Origin: Polytrichum commune
Taxonomy: Eukaryota > Streptophyta > Polytrichopsida > Polytrichales > Polytrichaceae
Assembly: GCA_950295325.1 (NCBI GenBank)
Contig: OX485803.1
Coordinates: 4,712,001-4,776,000, forward strand
Reading direction: 5' to 3'
Length of the DNA: 64,000 nt
The position numbers were made by a program, and so were the translations under genes. The notes under the pieces are model-generated. The model was not told the origin of the DNA and did no database searches. It saw nothing but the letters and a program-made list of their open reading frames with translations. Positions 34,413 through 44,801 of the stretch are shown here, one piece after another. Each line of letters opens with the position of its first letter. Within the stretch, counting starts at the first letter, position 1.

Positions 34413-34440
34413 GTCACATTGGGCTGGTTTTCTTGTAGTG
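34413..34440 (-). repeat. Right terminal inverted repeat of CACTA
   Basis: These 28 bases end in TTTTCTTGTAGTG and mirror the left terminus exactly. TAT follows them. Confidence 0.95.
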
Positions 34441-35376
34441 TATGGCCACTTGGTTGCGTCCTACCACCTTCCCATCATCTAATGGCCTTCTAAACAAAGG
34501 CACTCTCTTGAACGACCACTTGGTGGCTTCCGTTTGTTCGTGACAGACAATGTCTCCCCATCTTGGCCAATCACAAAAATTCTTTATGCAGAATATCCCC
34601 TAGCTGACACGACTAAAAGCATCCCCAGGAGAGGTGGCAACGCCACCACCAAATTAATGGTATTATAGGGAGCTTGGGGGTGACTGGCTTGGGTGGCGGG
34701 GCTACGAGGATGTACCCTACCCCAACAGACCCTATTGTAACGTTCTTTTTGTGGAAAATAGGGCCTGCTCTCAACCTTCGGTTCGACCCTCTATCTTGTT
34801 TTTTAGAGGTTGCCCTAAGGCCTACCCGACCCAACGTGACATCACTACATTTCCCCCAACATGTAATTAAACAGGTGCCCCGGCTCAAAACATCACAGTT
34901 CGCGGGCTACTTTGTTTATGGTTTTATCTTAGCTCAATAAATATTTGCCAACACTAATATTTAGTTTGAGTCATTTTTTTTCTCATTCATTTTCTTGGTC
35001 TAGCAATAATTGTGTAAGATACCAATTGAACATTTCCTTGCCACATGTTTACACCATATTCAATTCCAACGACAATCATGGATATTTAAAAAAAATTGCC
35101 ACGTGCATTTACCTAAATATCTACTGTGCACGACCAAAGTCATGTAGTACACCTTAACACAAGTTCCACCCTACAAATTGAAACATATGCTACATGTATG
35201 TCATTTCAAGTTTAAAAGGGATTTCATAGTGGTTCAGGGCTTCATAGTTTTGTGTTAGCCTTATAACCTTCTATCATTTTTATATGGGCCCAACCCATAC
35301 TCTCTCTTTTTCATTCATGTTCATAAGAAGAACACACTAGGATGGCTGAAAGCATTGCTCATGAGGCAATGTTGCC

Positions 35377-36164
35377 ATGGTGCAGGGGGTGAGGCAATGT
35401 TTTACAAACTTTTATTTATGGGATTCCTCACAAGATGATACTGTGAAACAAACGGAGATAAATCAAGAGCAAGGATGGCTAGGTATGTTTGGGTCCATAG
35501 ATTGTATGCATTGGAAATGTAAATTGTGTCTAGTTGCATTACAATGGGCATTTCAAGATAAAAATAAAATAAAAGTATAATTCTAAAAGCAATGTGCGAT
35601 AAAAGTTTATGGGTATGACATGCATTTTTTGTCCTGCCCGGTGGCAACAACGACTTGAATGTGTTGGACTGTAGTCCTCTGATACGAAAGTTGGTTGAAG
35701 GCAATGCTAGTAGGGTTGGATTTTGGGTCAATGGGAACTAGTATGACAAATACTACCTTCTTGCCGACGGCATTTACCCTAAGTGGAGTTGCTTCGTTCA
35801 ATCCCTTCAAGACCCCGAGGACCAAAAACAAAGCAATTTTTCTGGAGCTCAAGAATTTGCGCGCAAGGATGTGGAATGATGTTTTGGAGTGATGCAAGCT
35901 AGGTGGAGCATGATCACACAACCTTGTAGGTTGTGAAATACGACCGACATTGCAAATATGTATGCATGCATTATAATGCATAATATGATTATAGAGGATG
36001 TGAGTTGTAGAGACTTGGAAATTTTAACACCAGAAGTTGCATCTTCATCATCTACAGGTTTAAGGAGAGGATTCACCTTCGCGGATTTGACACAAAAAAC
36101 TGCCTTGATTGAGGACATTGATACTTACTACAGCTTGCATGATGACCTTGTACAATACCTATAG
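35377..36164 (+). pseudogene. PIF/Harbinger nuclease (DDE_Tnp_4 type) remnant
   Basis: The transposase is recognisable across frames. It begins GWLGMFGSIDCMHWKCKLC (the GSIDCMHW catalytic block). It continues with GNNDLNVLDCSPLIRKL, then YLLADGIYPKW (second catalytic region), then AQEFARKDVE, FGVMQARWSMI and finally ACIIMHNMIIED. Several frameshifts and stops separate these blocks, for example after 35577 and at 35889-35891. It is dead. The same-strand AATATATGATTATAGAGG context gives no promoter. Confidence 0.85.
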
Positions 36165-37476
36165 GAACATAAAGGCTCAAATGCCCTTTAACCATACACA
36201 TTCCATTTCATGCCTTGAATTGTGATGTTGGGGATTGAGAATTTGATTGAAGTTTTATGGAATTGTTTTGGTTTGGATCAATTTTGCATTGGCATTTATG
36301 AGGGCAAATGCTTGCGTATGATACATTGGCCTTGCATTAATGTTTGTGAAGATCAATTATGAATGTGCAATGTTAATGCTTGTATATGCATTATTGATGT
36401 TTATTTATGCAAGGTTTATAATTGTTTGTGCAATGTCTGTGGTTGTTCGTGCAAAGGAGAAGCTTGTTTTGTGCAATATGATTGAAGTTGAAAAGGATGT
36501 GACAATTTTTTATTTTTTCAAATTGGTAGTTCACACAATTATAATGCAATTTCAACGTGTAGTGTCAATCTACACTCAAATGAATATTGCCCTCAAGCAA
36601 AAGGCCTCAAATCAAACATGTTGAACCCTAAACCTTAACATCAACCCCAAAGTGCAAGCAAAAAGAAGAAGACAAATTACGATGTTGGTTTAGGGCTTAC
36701 ATTGAAATTTAGGTTGCCCAAGACACATGCACTCGACACAAATTTTCATGTGCAACAATTTGGGGGCAAAAACTTAAAGGATATTTGCACCCTAAAGCCA
36801 AGGCGATGGAGTTGCCCAATGCATATGTGTGTAATGACTACCAATGGGGGGAGGGGTAGACATGGAAAGAGGGATAACAATGAAAGAATTCATGGATGCA
36901 TAGTCTGAGACTAGGGCCTCATTCCAAAGGACTTATTTCGAGACTGCAAGGAACTAAGAATCAGGGTTAGGATGGTTGCCAATGCGGAGACGTTGCGAAA
37001 GGGGAAGTATATCTTCCTCTTCCGTTTCATAAACCACATGTATATCACTTCAATCCTCTACGGAGATATCAAAATGACAATGAAGCATATCATAATTACC
37101 TTGCTTTACCTTAGTTTTATCTTGTGAAAATTGCCTATAGAGGTGGGTGAAGAGTTGCGGTAGCGTTGGCGATGGGTTGCCTCACTATTGGAGCCCTCAT
37201 TGTCTTTGTCTTTGTCTTCCTCACCTGATAAGCCCCCCCTGGCCCTTTCATTCAAATCAGGTGGGGGTGAAGGGGAAGCGGGAGTGGGAGTGGATAAGGG
37301 AGGCAATGAAGCAACAACAATGGCTGCAGCAATTGGTGTGTGCACCTACATACCAACAAATGGTGCAGTAGCCTCACTTTTAGCAACTTCTTCGTCGGCT
37401 GCCATCTCCTTTTCTAGACGTTTGAACTCTTGTTCTTGGCAGAGAAGTAGCCATTGCCGTGATACTGTGCAAGCGA

Positions 37477-38359
37477 TTAGAGAATCCTCCAAAGTGAAGA
37501 GGTTGAAAGCATTTTGCTGAGTGATCTACTCAGTTTGAGAGTTGTTTGTGTGAACTTATGTGTTGCCCTTGCATTTGCCCTCAAGGTTGCTTCCTTTACC
37601 CTCATGTCCTTGTGATCTAACTTGGTTGACTTCCCTCCTAGTGGCATATGTAGGCTCAAGTTGTCGTCGATGCCTTGATAATGGGGTTGCAACTCCACAA
37701 AGTTCGCCTCCCTTTCATTAACGGGTAGATTTGGTGCCTCGTTGCCTGCAACCTTTCGCTTTGAGCCCATGGGCCTGAAGATTGTAGCAAAGTGCGGATG
37801 ATCTTGGAGCAACAACCAACAATGTTTCAAAGAGCTACAAAGCAGCAAGGATGTTGTCGTCGTCTGTTCTCTTGCTTTCGTCGAGGGCTTTGATTTGCTC
37901 ATAGCAACCCAAAAACTTGGCAATGCTAGCCTTCAAATCGCCCCACTTCATTTCGAGACTCCTCGCAAGTCGATCTAAACCCATTGCACGCTCGTTTCTT
38001 GCATAATGCGCAACAACCACCACCCATAATGCAATTTTTTTTTTTGCCCGAGCCCTCACCGCGTGTCGGTTGACACGTACATGAAACGTTTGCAACATTG
38101 TTCTTCCTTCTCGGGCAAGAAAATTTTCCCCTTTCACTTCGGCCCACCTGTGCAGACGTGAGCAATGAGCATCCATAAACCTGAAACACCTAATTTTGTT
38201 GAATTCGATTGGTAGCGGGGGAAGGCTTCGCATGGCAAACAAGGCAAATTTGACAAAAAAAAATTGGAGCATGCCTGCCTGCTTGTCTCTTATGGCGTTG
38301 GCAGGCCTTCCTGGGATCCACATTTGGTGGTCTTGGGGGCTACAAACCCGGAATGCCAT
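37477..38359 (-). pseudogene. Harbinger Myb/SANT-like ORF1 remnant
   Basis: Two overlapping minus-strand frames encode ARSLEMKWGDLKASIAKFLG, then CYEQIKALDESKRTDDDNIL, then (shifted frame) CWLLLQDHPHFATIF and NKLDHKDMRVKEATLRAN. This order matches the Myb-like cofactor of plant PIF/Harbinger elements and related no-apical-meristem-associated proteins. A frameshift near 37840-37920 joins the two frames. Confidence 0.65.
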
Positions 38360-38397
38360 TACCCACCAGCTTGGTGAGGTTGGTGGGGATGCTCTGA

Positions 38398-38925
38398 TAC
38401 CCCCTTCCCACTTGATTTTACCAAATAACCAAAGTCTTTCCTAAAAACCGGGTAAAACTCTCTCGGCTATAGCAGAGGCATCCGGCTATCCCAATGATGC
38501 ACCTACAAGAACTTTCTTTGGAGATTTTTGAGTAGGATTCTGTTAAGTAATTTTCACACATGTTCATTGTTTTATCTACCAAGCAATGAATGTTGGATAG
38601 TTTTTGTCTCATCCCCAAATGCCTTACTACTCATTTATCTTACCATCGTTTTTTTTGTTAATGAAGCTCCTCGTGCTCTCATAGCTAAGACTAAAAGCAA
38701 CCAATCACAAGGGCGGGAAACAACACTTTTAAAGGTCCTACATTCTTGCCTCATGTCTCAGTACCGATGGGAGGGTTGGTGGTTGAGGCTTAAAACCTCC
38801 ACTTTCAAACCATGCCATATCATTTGCCAACTAGACTCGGGACTAGATAGTGTCGATGGTGTGAAGGCCGTGTTTGTAGAACCAACTTTTAGGCTTAGCT
38901 AAAGTCAAGTGGGAAGGGGGCATAA
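38398..38925. repeat. MITE with CCCCCTTCCCACTTGA ends
   Basis: CCCCCTTCCCACTTGATTTT (38401) is mirrored by AAAGTCAAGTGGGAAGGGGG ending near 38921. These are inverted termini of about 20 bp around a 520-bp interior without coding sequence. The element directly abuts the Harbinger right end. Confidence 0.65.
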
Positions 38926-39211
38926 ACCTCCCCTCAACACACTACTTATTAGGTCTGATTTGCATAATACTTTCTTCTATGGATTCCAAATCTTACAGTA
39001 CCTAACATTCTAGAATATCAAAAGCTCATGCTCAGATCAAATGCAATTTTCAAAACCCACAAAAAAAACACATGGATGTGCATTTGGCACATTTGGGCTT
39101 CGAAGGCATTTAAGGGTTAACTTATGACTTTCTTGAAAGTTTGCTTAACCTCTCATCTTTTGTCAACTGCACGAAAGTGACAGAATGGGACTCGTGAGAG
39201 ACAGAGCTCTC

Positions 39212-39229
39212 TAGGGTTTTCTAGGGTTT
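39212..39229 (+). promoter_or_regulatory. Two telobox motifs upstream of mTatB
   Basis: TAGGGTTT occurs twice, at 39212-39219 and 39222-39229, about 110 bp before the start codon. The AAACCCTA telobox is common in promoters of plant organelle-biogenesis and translation genes. Function here is inferred. Confidence 0.5.
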
Positions 39230-39233
39230 CGCG

Positions 39234-39287
39234 ATGAATGATTGCCTGATGCCATTGATGCTTGACCGCTATTGGAATCACATTTGA
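39234..39287 (+). other. Possible upstream ORF of mTatB
   Basis: An ATG followed by 16 codons and TGA (peptide MNDCLMPLMLDRYWNHI) lies between the teloboxes and the mTatB start. It would matter only if transcription starts upstream of 39234, which cannot be seen. Confidence 0.3.
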
Positions 39288-39335
39288 AGATGTAACCGAG
39301 AATTTATTTGTAAAGGAAGAGGAGCGGCAGGCAAC

Positions 39336-41569
39336 ATGGTGTTCGGAATCTCATGGGGTGAAGTGGCTCTCATCTTAGCTGCGAGCGCAGCTCTCTTCGG
39401 TACGTTTCAAATCATCCATCTCTTGTTTCTAAGAGTATCATGATAAAATCTCCATAAAATAGGCCTTGAGACACTGAGGCCACCGAAATCTGAACAAGTA
39501 GAGACGGCTTAGGCCCTGGACATTGTTCGACCGGTTTCAGATTGATCTATTCAATCGAATGCAGAGGTAGGGCTATCTGTCATGCACAATTCCTGCCTGT
39601 ATAGCACGGGCTTGGAATTCGGCAGTCTTTTGTCACTTAAGGTAAGCTGCCTAATTCGGTCGCCCATCTTAAACGGACATGTATATTTGAGTGGTGCGCG
39701 GTTAGGTGTGGATTAAGATGGAACATCAGAAAGACACGTGCTCAAAAGAGATTAGATTACATGCTCAAAATTTGTTAACCATCCTAAACTCAGTAGTCAA
39801 TGTAGTTGGGGGCCGCTTATACGATCTCTTTATAAGAAAGAGAATCTTCACTTTGACAATGAATAAGACATTCGTATGAGCTCCACAGACTATGAGGAGA
39901 GTGGCTACAGGCACGATCTAGATTTGCTAATCATCTCGCACCAATTGCGTGATTTGTATCCTACAAGAAGTGTGTGCAGATCTAGAAAGTGTCCTTTTAA
40001 GCCCCACTTACATTTGTGACATTTCTTCGAGTGCAGGGCCCAAGGACATTGTCATAATTGGAAGGGCAGCAGGAAGGTTGACAGGAAAGGCGGTTGGCTA
40101 CGTTCAAAGTGCCCGCGGCCAGATAGATCCTCTCTTGCAGCGCTCTGAAATCAATAAGGTAAGGAACTCTTGCCATGAGTTTATAGTCCTTGAGATGACG
40201 CCGGGTTTACAAGTATTTCTTTGGAGTTTACCAGCACTGAAATGTAGGAGTTGCACCTACTATTTGTTCCAGGTTCACAAAGAGCTGCGGGAAACAATGG
40301 CGCAGCTAGATGCTATTCGCCATGAAATGAGGACAGGCATCTCCATCATGAATCCTGGTCCTATGACACGGCAAGTTATGGAGAAGGCTGTTCCAGAGCT
40401 TTCTACTGCTGTGCAATCACATGTCAATGGTGAGCAGCTGTGGACTTGTTTTCAACCTTTTGTGTGAATTTGTTGATGCACATCTTTTTTGAGGAATAGT
40501 ACAATCCATCTGGAATGTTGAACCAATCGAATGGTAGCAATTAAAGTTAAAAATGCTGACTCAAGAATGTACTTAATGCAAACTATGAGGTGCTACAAGG
40601 CACGAAGGGAATCTTTTGAGTCACATAGATACTGACATTGAATTTTGTTGGTATGTGTGTCAATCAAGGTACAACTTGTAAATCGGATATGGGACAATCT
40701 GCTTCAATTGCTGACAATTCAGATTCTGGCTTGTACGATACATTTTCTGCCACTCAAGTGAGTCTCTGTGACATCTAAGATGTGAGTGAAAGGACATGGT
40801 GTAGTAACTCTATGTGATCCATAGTTCATGACAGAATACTGTCAATTTGCTGAGTGTATTTTTTTCCTGTTCCATCCCTGGTGAGACCACAATGAAGTTA
40901 AGTAGAGGTCAGGAACCTGGGAATTCATGCATTCACAGTCTGACCAAGCTCTCCAAATGAGCTTGTCAGTACATGACTATTTCAGATATTCTGATCTCAC
41001 TTATCCAATTTGTTATTGATTTCACTATCTAATGTATGCAGATGGTCATGCAATTGCAGAAGTTACGAAGTGAGCATTGTCAGCAAATTCCAGCTATACC
41101 CCTCACAATCCCTTCAAACCAGGTGTCTCATGATACAGGGGCCTTGGTTGGTCTTGGTGCTACTGTTCACCCTTCAGGTGGTCACATGCTCCCAGATGGC
41201 AGCATCAAAGGCTCTCTAAGTCAAGATGTTGTGGTCTTGCCAATATCGGCTGTTGAGGCAGGGATTTTGCCTCCCAGTGAAGGTAGCAGATCCTTAAATG
41301 AAGACTAATTGTTGAATTTTTCACAGCCAGTAGTAGTGTCTTTATTACACCTGATAATGAATTGCCGACTGTGGTCTGCAACTTTCCTGTATGGATGCTG
41401 GGTTGTTACATATGCCTTCCTGAGAAAGTTCGAGCACGGTATATTTATGTGGAGCTCTGTGTGGAGTACAGGGCCACTGTCAGGAGGTGCAGACATTGTG
41501 TTTGCATCAATTATGGAAAGGAAAGTCGCCTTTGAGTCCAAGAAATTCTTTGAGCAGGGGGATACATAA
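39336..41569 (+). CDS. TATB: Mitochondrial TatB-like twin-arginine translocase subunit
   Basis: This is a nuclear gene for the plant mitochondrial TatB-like protein, a partner of the mitochondrially encoded TatC (MttB), implicated in inner-membrane insertion of folded proteins such as the Rieske protein. Exons are 39336-39399, 40037-40158, 40273-40429, 40669-40757, 41042-41282 and 41472-41569, giving 256 aa. The N-terminus MVFGISWGEVALILAASAAL is the TatA/TatB transmembrane helix. It is followed by the hinge GPKDIVIIGRAAGRLTGKAV and an amphipathic helix. Then come VHKELRETMAQLDAIRHEM and the plant-specific tail with SGGADIVFASIMERKVAFE. All junctions keep phase. No cleavable presequence is evident, as in other plant homologues. 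Two telobox motifs (39212-39229) and an upstream ORF lie before the ATG. Intron 1 contains a MITE. Identity rests on the ordered match to the plant family. Confidence 0.88.
39640..39965. repeat. MITE copy in mTatB intron 1
   Basis: It runs from ACTTAAGGTAAGCTGCC through GTGGTGCGCGGTTAGGTGTG and GAATCTTCACTTTGACAATG to GCGTGATTTGTATCCTAC. This is the family in the orientation of the copy at 1791-2165. Confidence 0.65.
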
Positions 41570-44500
41570 GTTTGGCATTGATTTCAATCCGGATGGGCAG
41601 CCATTCTGCATTGCACACCTTATTCAGGTTTGCTTCTTAAGTCCCAAACCAGAAATTTCAGGTTTCTTTTATGCAATGGCATACATATGATGCCTATTGT
41701 GGTTAAATCTCCTGCATGGGTGTTTGATGCTCAATATTGGGGAAATGATGTACTGCAAAATTTGTCTTATGTTGCAGGGAATAACTGAAGAAGCTTACAT
41801 TGTACTTTCAGAGACCTCAAATCATTCTTCTGGTCGATTCATCCAGGGCTATCTACTGTAACCCCTAATGTCAGAGAGGGTGTTCATAAGGCTGAAGCAA
41901 CTCAAGGAGACTGATCAAATCCATGCATATGGCATGTCAACTTGGAGAGTGGATGATGGTCTTATATGTTAAGAGGTCGGGGTTTTGGAAGCTACTGGAG
42001 TTTTGTAGAGCAGAAACACTGACATTTTCACTGCACATGACATGTGCTTTCTTACAACCCTGGAAGTCTTGAACCTCTATCTATGTCCTAGATCACAAAA
42101 GGGCTAGCTCATTGCTAGTTAGAATCATCACATACTTCAAATAAATGGATTTTCTGCAACACCATCTTAATGTCCCAATTTACTGCTGCATTTTCAGCAC
42201 AAGCATTTTCTCAGACATATTTTTGTGTTACTGGTAGACCATATCGAGTGTTGTTTTCTATTATTGCAAAGTATGGCAATTTGGCATTTCTATTTTCATT
42301 TTTCTGGATCTTGAGTCTTGTAGAGACATAGGTGAATGTTTTTGAGTCGAAGTAGGAGCGCAAAGAGCATGGCAAACAGAGAAATAGCAATTGGGTTGAT
42401 GCACCTTCATCTACATGACATTTTTGACCATTCCAGTGCAGGCCAATGCGAGAAATCATGCTTTCTTTGAAGGATCAGTGCAAGAAACCAGGTTTTCTTT
42501 CAAGACATTCTTGTTGTGGGCGAACTGGACCAACTCACTGATGCCTATTGACGCTCTAATAAACAAATGGCAGTGGATTGCTCCAGTTTGGGTATCTGAA
42601 GGAAGGAGACAAGTGCCTCGCAATACATGCAGCCGCTCCAGCACATATCAGCACATGATATGCTTAATTACGGCTTGCCCATGATCTTCAGATTCGTGGA
42701 CGATTAATTTTGATTGAGATCAGAGCTCACAGAACGAGTCACTTTTAATGGTCTACCAGCCTGAATGCCAGTGAGGAACGCCCTGATGAACAGACGGAGC
42801 TCTCTTTGGTTTGATATTTCTTCCGTTCACCATTTCCTGTATGATGGGGCGGTGCACTTTCAACTTCCTCAATATGAAGAAGCGAAGATTCTGGGGGCTG
42901 ATTTCTGAGGGCAAAATATTTTGTAACGAGATTTTGGTGGTAAGGGTCTACAACAGACCGTTATGAGAGGAAGCGGGCCTATGTCACTAGTAAGGTGGAA
43001 GAGCTGGTTGGCCAGGGGACATGCATTTCTGTTAGGTTATTGGGGAGCTTGCAAAGGAAGGAGGCAGTGTCTTTTGGCCAACGTCTCTTCCCTCAACTAA
43101 CTCTATCGGACTGCCGGTCTGCGAGGAAAAGAAAACCTGATACGGAGACGAAGAGGTCTTAACATCATAACAAGTGAAAAACGTGGCGCTTTGGAATTAG
43201 TGCTCATCATGGAGACAATTGGAAGACATACTCCTACATTGTCAGATTGCAAAAGCTCACAGCTATAGGTCTTCAAACGCTGCTTTCGAGACAAGCCAAA
43301 CTGAACCACCGTGTTGCAGTCTTCTTTCCTGCCTCTTTGGGATGCCACACGGAATGCTTTTCACCGACTACATCTGTCATCCAGATTCATGCAACCCATC
43401 GCTGAGGTGTATTAGGAGGTCAATTTGGAACCGATATAGACAAGAGACGGACCTCCCATGCCGAAAAGCACAGTTTGTGATTTGAAAAGTGGCCTGATGT
43501 CCGACAGGAGGATTCTTCGCAGTACAACTTGAGAAACAGAGGAGCTTAGACCTTGCACGGAACCTCGTTGGCCGCCTCCAAGGTACGGCCAATTCAATTC
43601 AACCGAGTTCTTCGTCATGTTTCAAGCCATAACGACAATTTCATGTAACCCGGCGGAAGGTTTCCAACTTCGAGTCTATATCACAAGAACTTGAAAGCGA
43701 TTTTAGTAAATCTCAAATTTGATCCACATAGCCTTCAGCCCATCCGCAGAACTAGTCCGAAGAAGCCTCGATATGAGATCATAGAGGGCATGGGTGACCT
43801 GCATATATAAAGAGTATTCTGTAGGTACAGGGCTCTATTCAATCCATTTGCAATTCGAAAGAATCGGAACTGCCACTGAGTTCAGACCTTATTGAGGCCC
43901 TTTTCAATAGGAAAGTTATACAATTTGATGTTCAAGATGTGTTGCTCTGAGGAGGCAGAGGAAAGTCAAAGCAACTGGTTATGATTTCTGGAGTATCCTC
44001 CATGCAACCAACTAAGCTCTTTAATATCTAGATAAAGTAATAGAATCAAGTAAAACTAGGCTCTTGAAATACTGTTCAGTGCGGATGGGAGGGTTGCCTT
44101 TCATATGATCTTCTCCTGAAACTTTTGGTTGGCTGTGTCTGTTTCACCCTTTGTACATCGGATTGGACTCGTGGTGGTTTTTTGAGGTTGACACCTACTA
44201 GAGCCAGCTGTTCAGAAAATATGCTGAAGTTTCTATCTTTCTAACATCTTTCAAATCGAAGTGAAGAATTATCGATAATCTGAAATTATAATCACAAAAC
44301 TCTTTGGATTTAAGCAGAGAGGCGGTGAATGAGCATGGAGGATTTGGATTGGTGGCCAAGCGCCGGAAGAAGATGAAAGGAACACCAATGCATGGAAGTA
44401 GAAAACGAGATGGGGTTGGCACGACTCATACATGCACCATCGCAGCCCATGGAATTTAGGTTGATTTCCCTGCCTTGTTGAACGTGGTGGGGGATCCTTG

Positions 44501-44801
44501 GGAGCAGATATGCTTCGCTCAAGGCACCGTGATGGTGTGCCACTTTTCTGGCAGAACAGGCACAAATACCTGGGCTGGTAGTCACGAGGAGAGCAGCCGC
44601 CTAGTACGATCTTGCGGTGCTGCTCAAAAACCTGCAGAGTTTGTATGGTGATCTTCTCCCTGCTTCCCATTGGTATCAATTCGTAGCACTCAGTAGCTGC
44701 TAGGTTTTGTATGTGTAGCCCATTCAGGTTTTCTCTGAATGTAAGCATCTGGGCAAAATTAGAACTCAAGAGGGTTGCCAAGTGACTACTGAGAGCATCT
44801 G
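41570..44801. other. Region between mTatB and the Cys-rich gene
   Basis: I find no convincing gene. The first part is probably mTatB 3' UTR. The part just before 44802 is probably promoter and 5' UTR of the Cys-rich gene. Short ORFs on both strands show no family features. Confidence 0.45.

Larger units (their letters stand above)
14226..34440. mobile_element. Complete CACTA (En/Spm) transposon, 20.2 kb
   Basis: The element starts with CACTACAAGAAAACCAGCCC at 14226. It ends at 34440 with the exact reverse complement, and the inverted repeats are identical over 28 bp. Flanking bases are TAT on both sides (14223-14225 and 34441-34443), the 3-bp target-site duplication expected for CACTA elements. 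Dense subterminal repeats lie inside both ends. Inside are two divergently transcribed genes typical of the superfamily: a TNPA-like gene with Transposase_24 and a DUF8039-like tail (minus, ATG 23133), and a TNP2/TNPD transposase (plus, ATG 28800). Between them lies captured host DNA with TIM44 and MSI4/FVE gene fragments. The matching duplication and perfect TIRs show that this is a single insertion with both ends preserved, and a fairly recent one. Both genes carry apparent disabling changes, so it may depend on another copy for mobility. Confidence 0.95.
34617..38394. mobile_element. Decayed PIF/Harbinger transposon
   Basis: Remnants of both Harbinger genes lie between short inverted ends: AAGCATCCCCA at 34617, and TGGGGATGCTC ending at 38394. 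The flanking triplets TAA and TGA are close to a TWA target site but not identical. Inside are a nuclease remnant (plus, about 35377-36164) and a Myb/SANT-like remnant (minus, about 37477-38359). Gene content and arrangement support the assignment. The exact borders are less certain. Confidence 0.65.

Noticed and set aside
44269-44781. 170-codon minus-strand frame just upstream of the Cys-rich gene
   Set aside because: No conserved motif or domain. It probably overlaps the 5' UTR or promoter of the plus-strand gene.
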